Assembly: GCA_014607495.2 (NCBI GenBank)
Contig: CP053167.1
Coordinates: 5,456,001 to 5,520,000 of the forward strand
Reading direction: 5' to 3'
Source: Carposina sasakii
Taxonomy: Eukaryota > Arthropoda > Insecta > Lepidoptera > Carposinidae
Length of the DNA stretch: 64,000 bases
Shown: positions 62,733 through 64,000 of the stretch, one piece after another
Position numbering within the stretch: the first letter of the stretch is position 1
Layout: every line of letters starts with the position of its first letter
Translations under genes and position numbers: made by a program
Notes under the pieces: generated by a model
Databases searched by the model: none
Told to the model about the DNA's origin: nothing
The model's input: the letters and a program-made list of their open reading frames with translations, nothing else

Positions 62733-62962
62733 GAATGTGACAAATTGGATTTTTATATACGTGTAGGTATCTTAACATACAAAATAGATAAAAATATGTT
62801 TTATCTTCTCATGAGATATCAGACCGATTGAAAGTTAGTTATTCATTTTTGCAGGTATGTCTGTATACATTACTCTCATTATGTTATTTCATACCCTTAT
62901 TCGTATATATTATTGCTCCCTGTCTTCAACTCCCTGTAATATATCACTATCAATACATCTTT

Positions 62963-63002
62963 ATAAAATTATTAATAAAGAAATGGAAAAAATTCCTCAC
63001 CC
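62963..63002 (-). mobile_element. SINE family A tail only
   Basis: Only the TAAAATTATTAATAAAGAAA block and the first bases of the B-box side remain before a different repeat begins. Confidence 0.7.
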
Positions 63003-63340
63003 TTCTTCTTTATATATAAAAATCTTCCATTCGTGTGTTTGTAATGGATTTCTCTCTAAATCGCTGAACCGATTTTGATGAAATTTTGTGTGTGTGTTCA
63101 AGTGAGTTCGAGAATGGTTTAGACTTACGATTCGGTCAACGACATTTTATTTTATCTGCAGTCGACGCAGACGGAGTCCAAAAACATTATTTAAATAACC
63201 GAATTGTGAAGCTAAACTATCCTCAAACCCACTTGAACATACACACAAAATTTCATCAAAATTGGTCCAGAGAAGGAGTTCAATTAAAACCACACAAAAA
63301 GAAGATTTATATTCTTCTTTATTAGTTTGATGTTTGAACA
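63003..63340 (+). repeat. Dispersed element fragment
   Basis: Starts CTTCTTTATATATAAAAATC and contains GAACCGATTTTGATGAAATT and CGACGCAGACGGAGTCC. This is the style of lepidopteran non-autonomous elements; class not certain. Confidence 0.5.
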
Positions 63341-64000
63341 TTTGAACAGGTTTCGTGTACTTTAGTAAAAAAATAATGTTTGTAAATGTAAATTACTTGC
63401 TGTTGCCCGTGACTTCATCCATCTGAAATTTAGGTAACCTATATCCTTTTCTGCACTCCCAACTATATGAATGCATAATTTCACGGAGATTGGATGAGTA
63501 AATAACGCATGAAGAGGTAACAAACTCGCATATATCATAATTTCGAATTTATATTCAATAATAGTTAGGATAATCAACATCACGATATTTATTTCTTTTC
63601 TTGTAGCATTTATTCCTACATCATAGCTACACTAAGAATAAAATATACTTATTATTCGTAGTAGCTTCATCGCTGACTACGTTGTGCTACGTTATTCGTA
63701 GCTCGTTCTACGAGGCTATTTGCTACGAAGCTGTAGCTACTCCCGTGTGCAAATATTCGAACCACATGCTGTGGTTGATTCTGCTATATGCATGTACAGC
63801 TATCTGTTGTGTAGATATTTAACTTTTCATAATAATGTTAAGAATTCAGTTTGTAAAGAAGGTTAGAGGCGAACAAAGTAAGCTAGTAAAATCGGATTCA
63901 AAACCGCTTAAAACCGGACGGGATGGCGGTACTGTGGAGGCCCTATGCCCCATCTAGCGGCACCATGAAGAAGGTATGAAAGAGGAGGTGGAACTATGAA
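63341..64000. other. Intergenic, minor repeats
   Basis: No gene seen. 63655-63745 is rich in GTAGCTAC/CTACGAAG-like repeated units. Confidence 0.45.

Overview
The window is AT-rich eukaryotic DNA, almost certainly from a moth or butterfly (Lepidoptera). The two intact host genes are insect-type, with GT-AG introns. The space between exons is packed with short interspersed elements of a kind common in Lepidoptera: tRNA-headed SINEs, Helitron-like elements starting TCTATACTAATATTATAAA, GTCCACGCGGACGAAGTCG-type ends and LINE 3' fragments. All calls come from reading the sequence; no database was consulted.

Layout. 1-6.4 kb is intergenic and holds a decayed piggyBac-like transposase and several SINEs. 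6,500-22,317 (+) is a complete 15-exon DNA topoisomerase 3-beta gene (851 residues predicted). Its introns hold hAT-type MITEs with 8-bp target duplications, a frameshifted mariner with good TIRs, SINEs nested in MITEs and a Helitron-like element. 22.3-31.9 kb is intergenic, with two fold-back elements and LINE remnants. 31,990-42,995 (-) is a complete six-coding-exon tRNA methyltransferase 9-like gene (TRMT9B / fly fire dancer type, 1,482 residues). Its methyltransferase fold is interrupted by about 1,260 Ser/Pro-rich residues that look disordered. Its first coding intron holds a 1.57-kb fold-back element carrying a second transposon. 43-61 kb is a transposon field containing a LINE with an open 885-codon endonuclease/reverse transcriptase frame, bracketed by inverted 150-bp arms and by two direct copies of one MITE. 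61,215-62,732 (+) is an EcKinase-family (ecdysteroid kinase-like) gene with two in-frame stops, probably a young pseudogene.

Most notable observations. (1) Partial echoes of exons lie just downstream of their parent exons in both host genes: Top3b exon 10, Top3b exon 14 and TRMT9B coding exon 1. Two of the three carry a copied 5' splice site. (2) The TRMT9B-like protein has a very large insert with repeated SL..LSP motifs. (3) Two fold-back elements have long arms of equal length and share nearly identical ends, although most of their interiors differ. (4) Two SINE families with unrelated tRNA-like heads carry the same 3' tail. (5) A GC-rich island holds a perfect X-box-like palindrome.

The two host genes are not obviously linked in function. 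Top3b acts on DNA and RNA topology, and the TRMT9B family belongs to the tRNA wobble-uridine modification lineage. I see no CRISPR array, operon or prokaryotic system.
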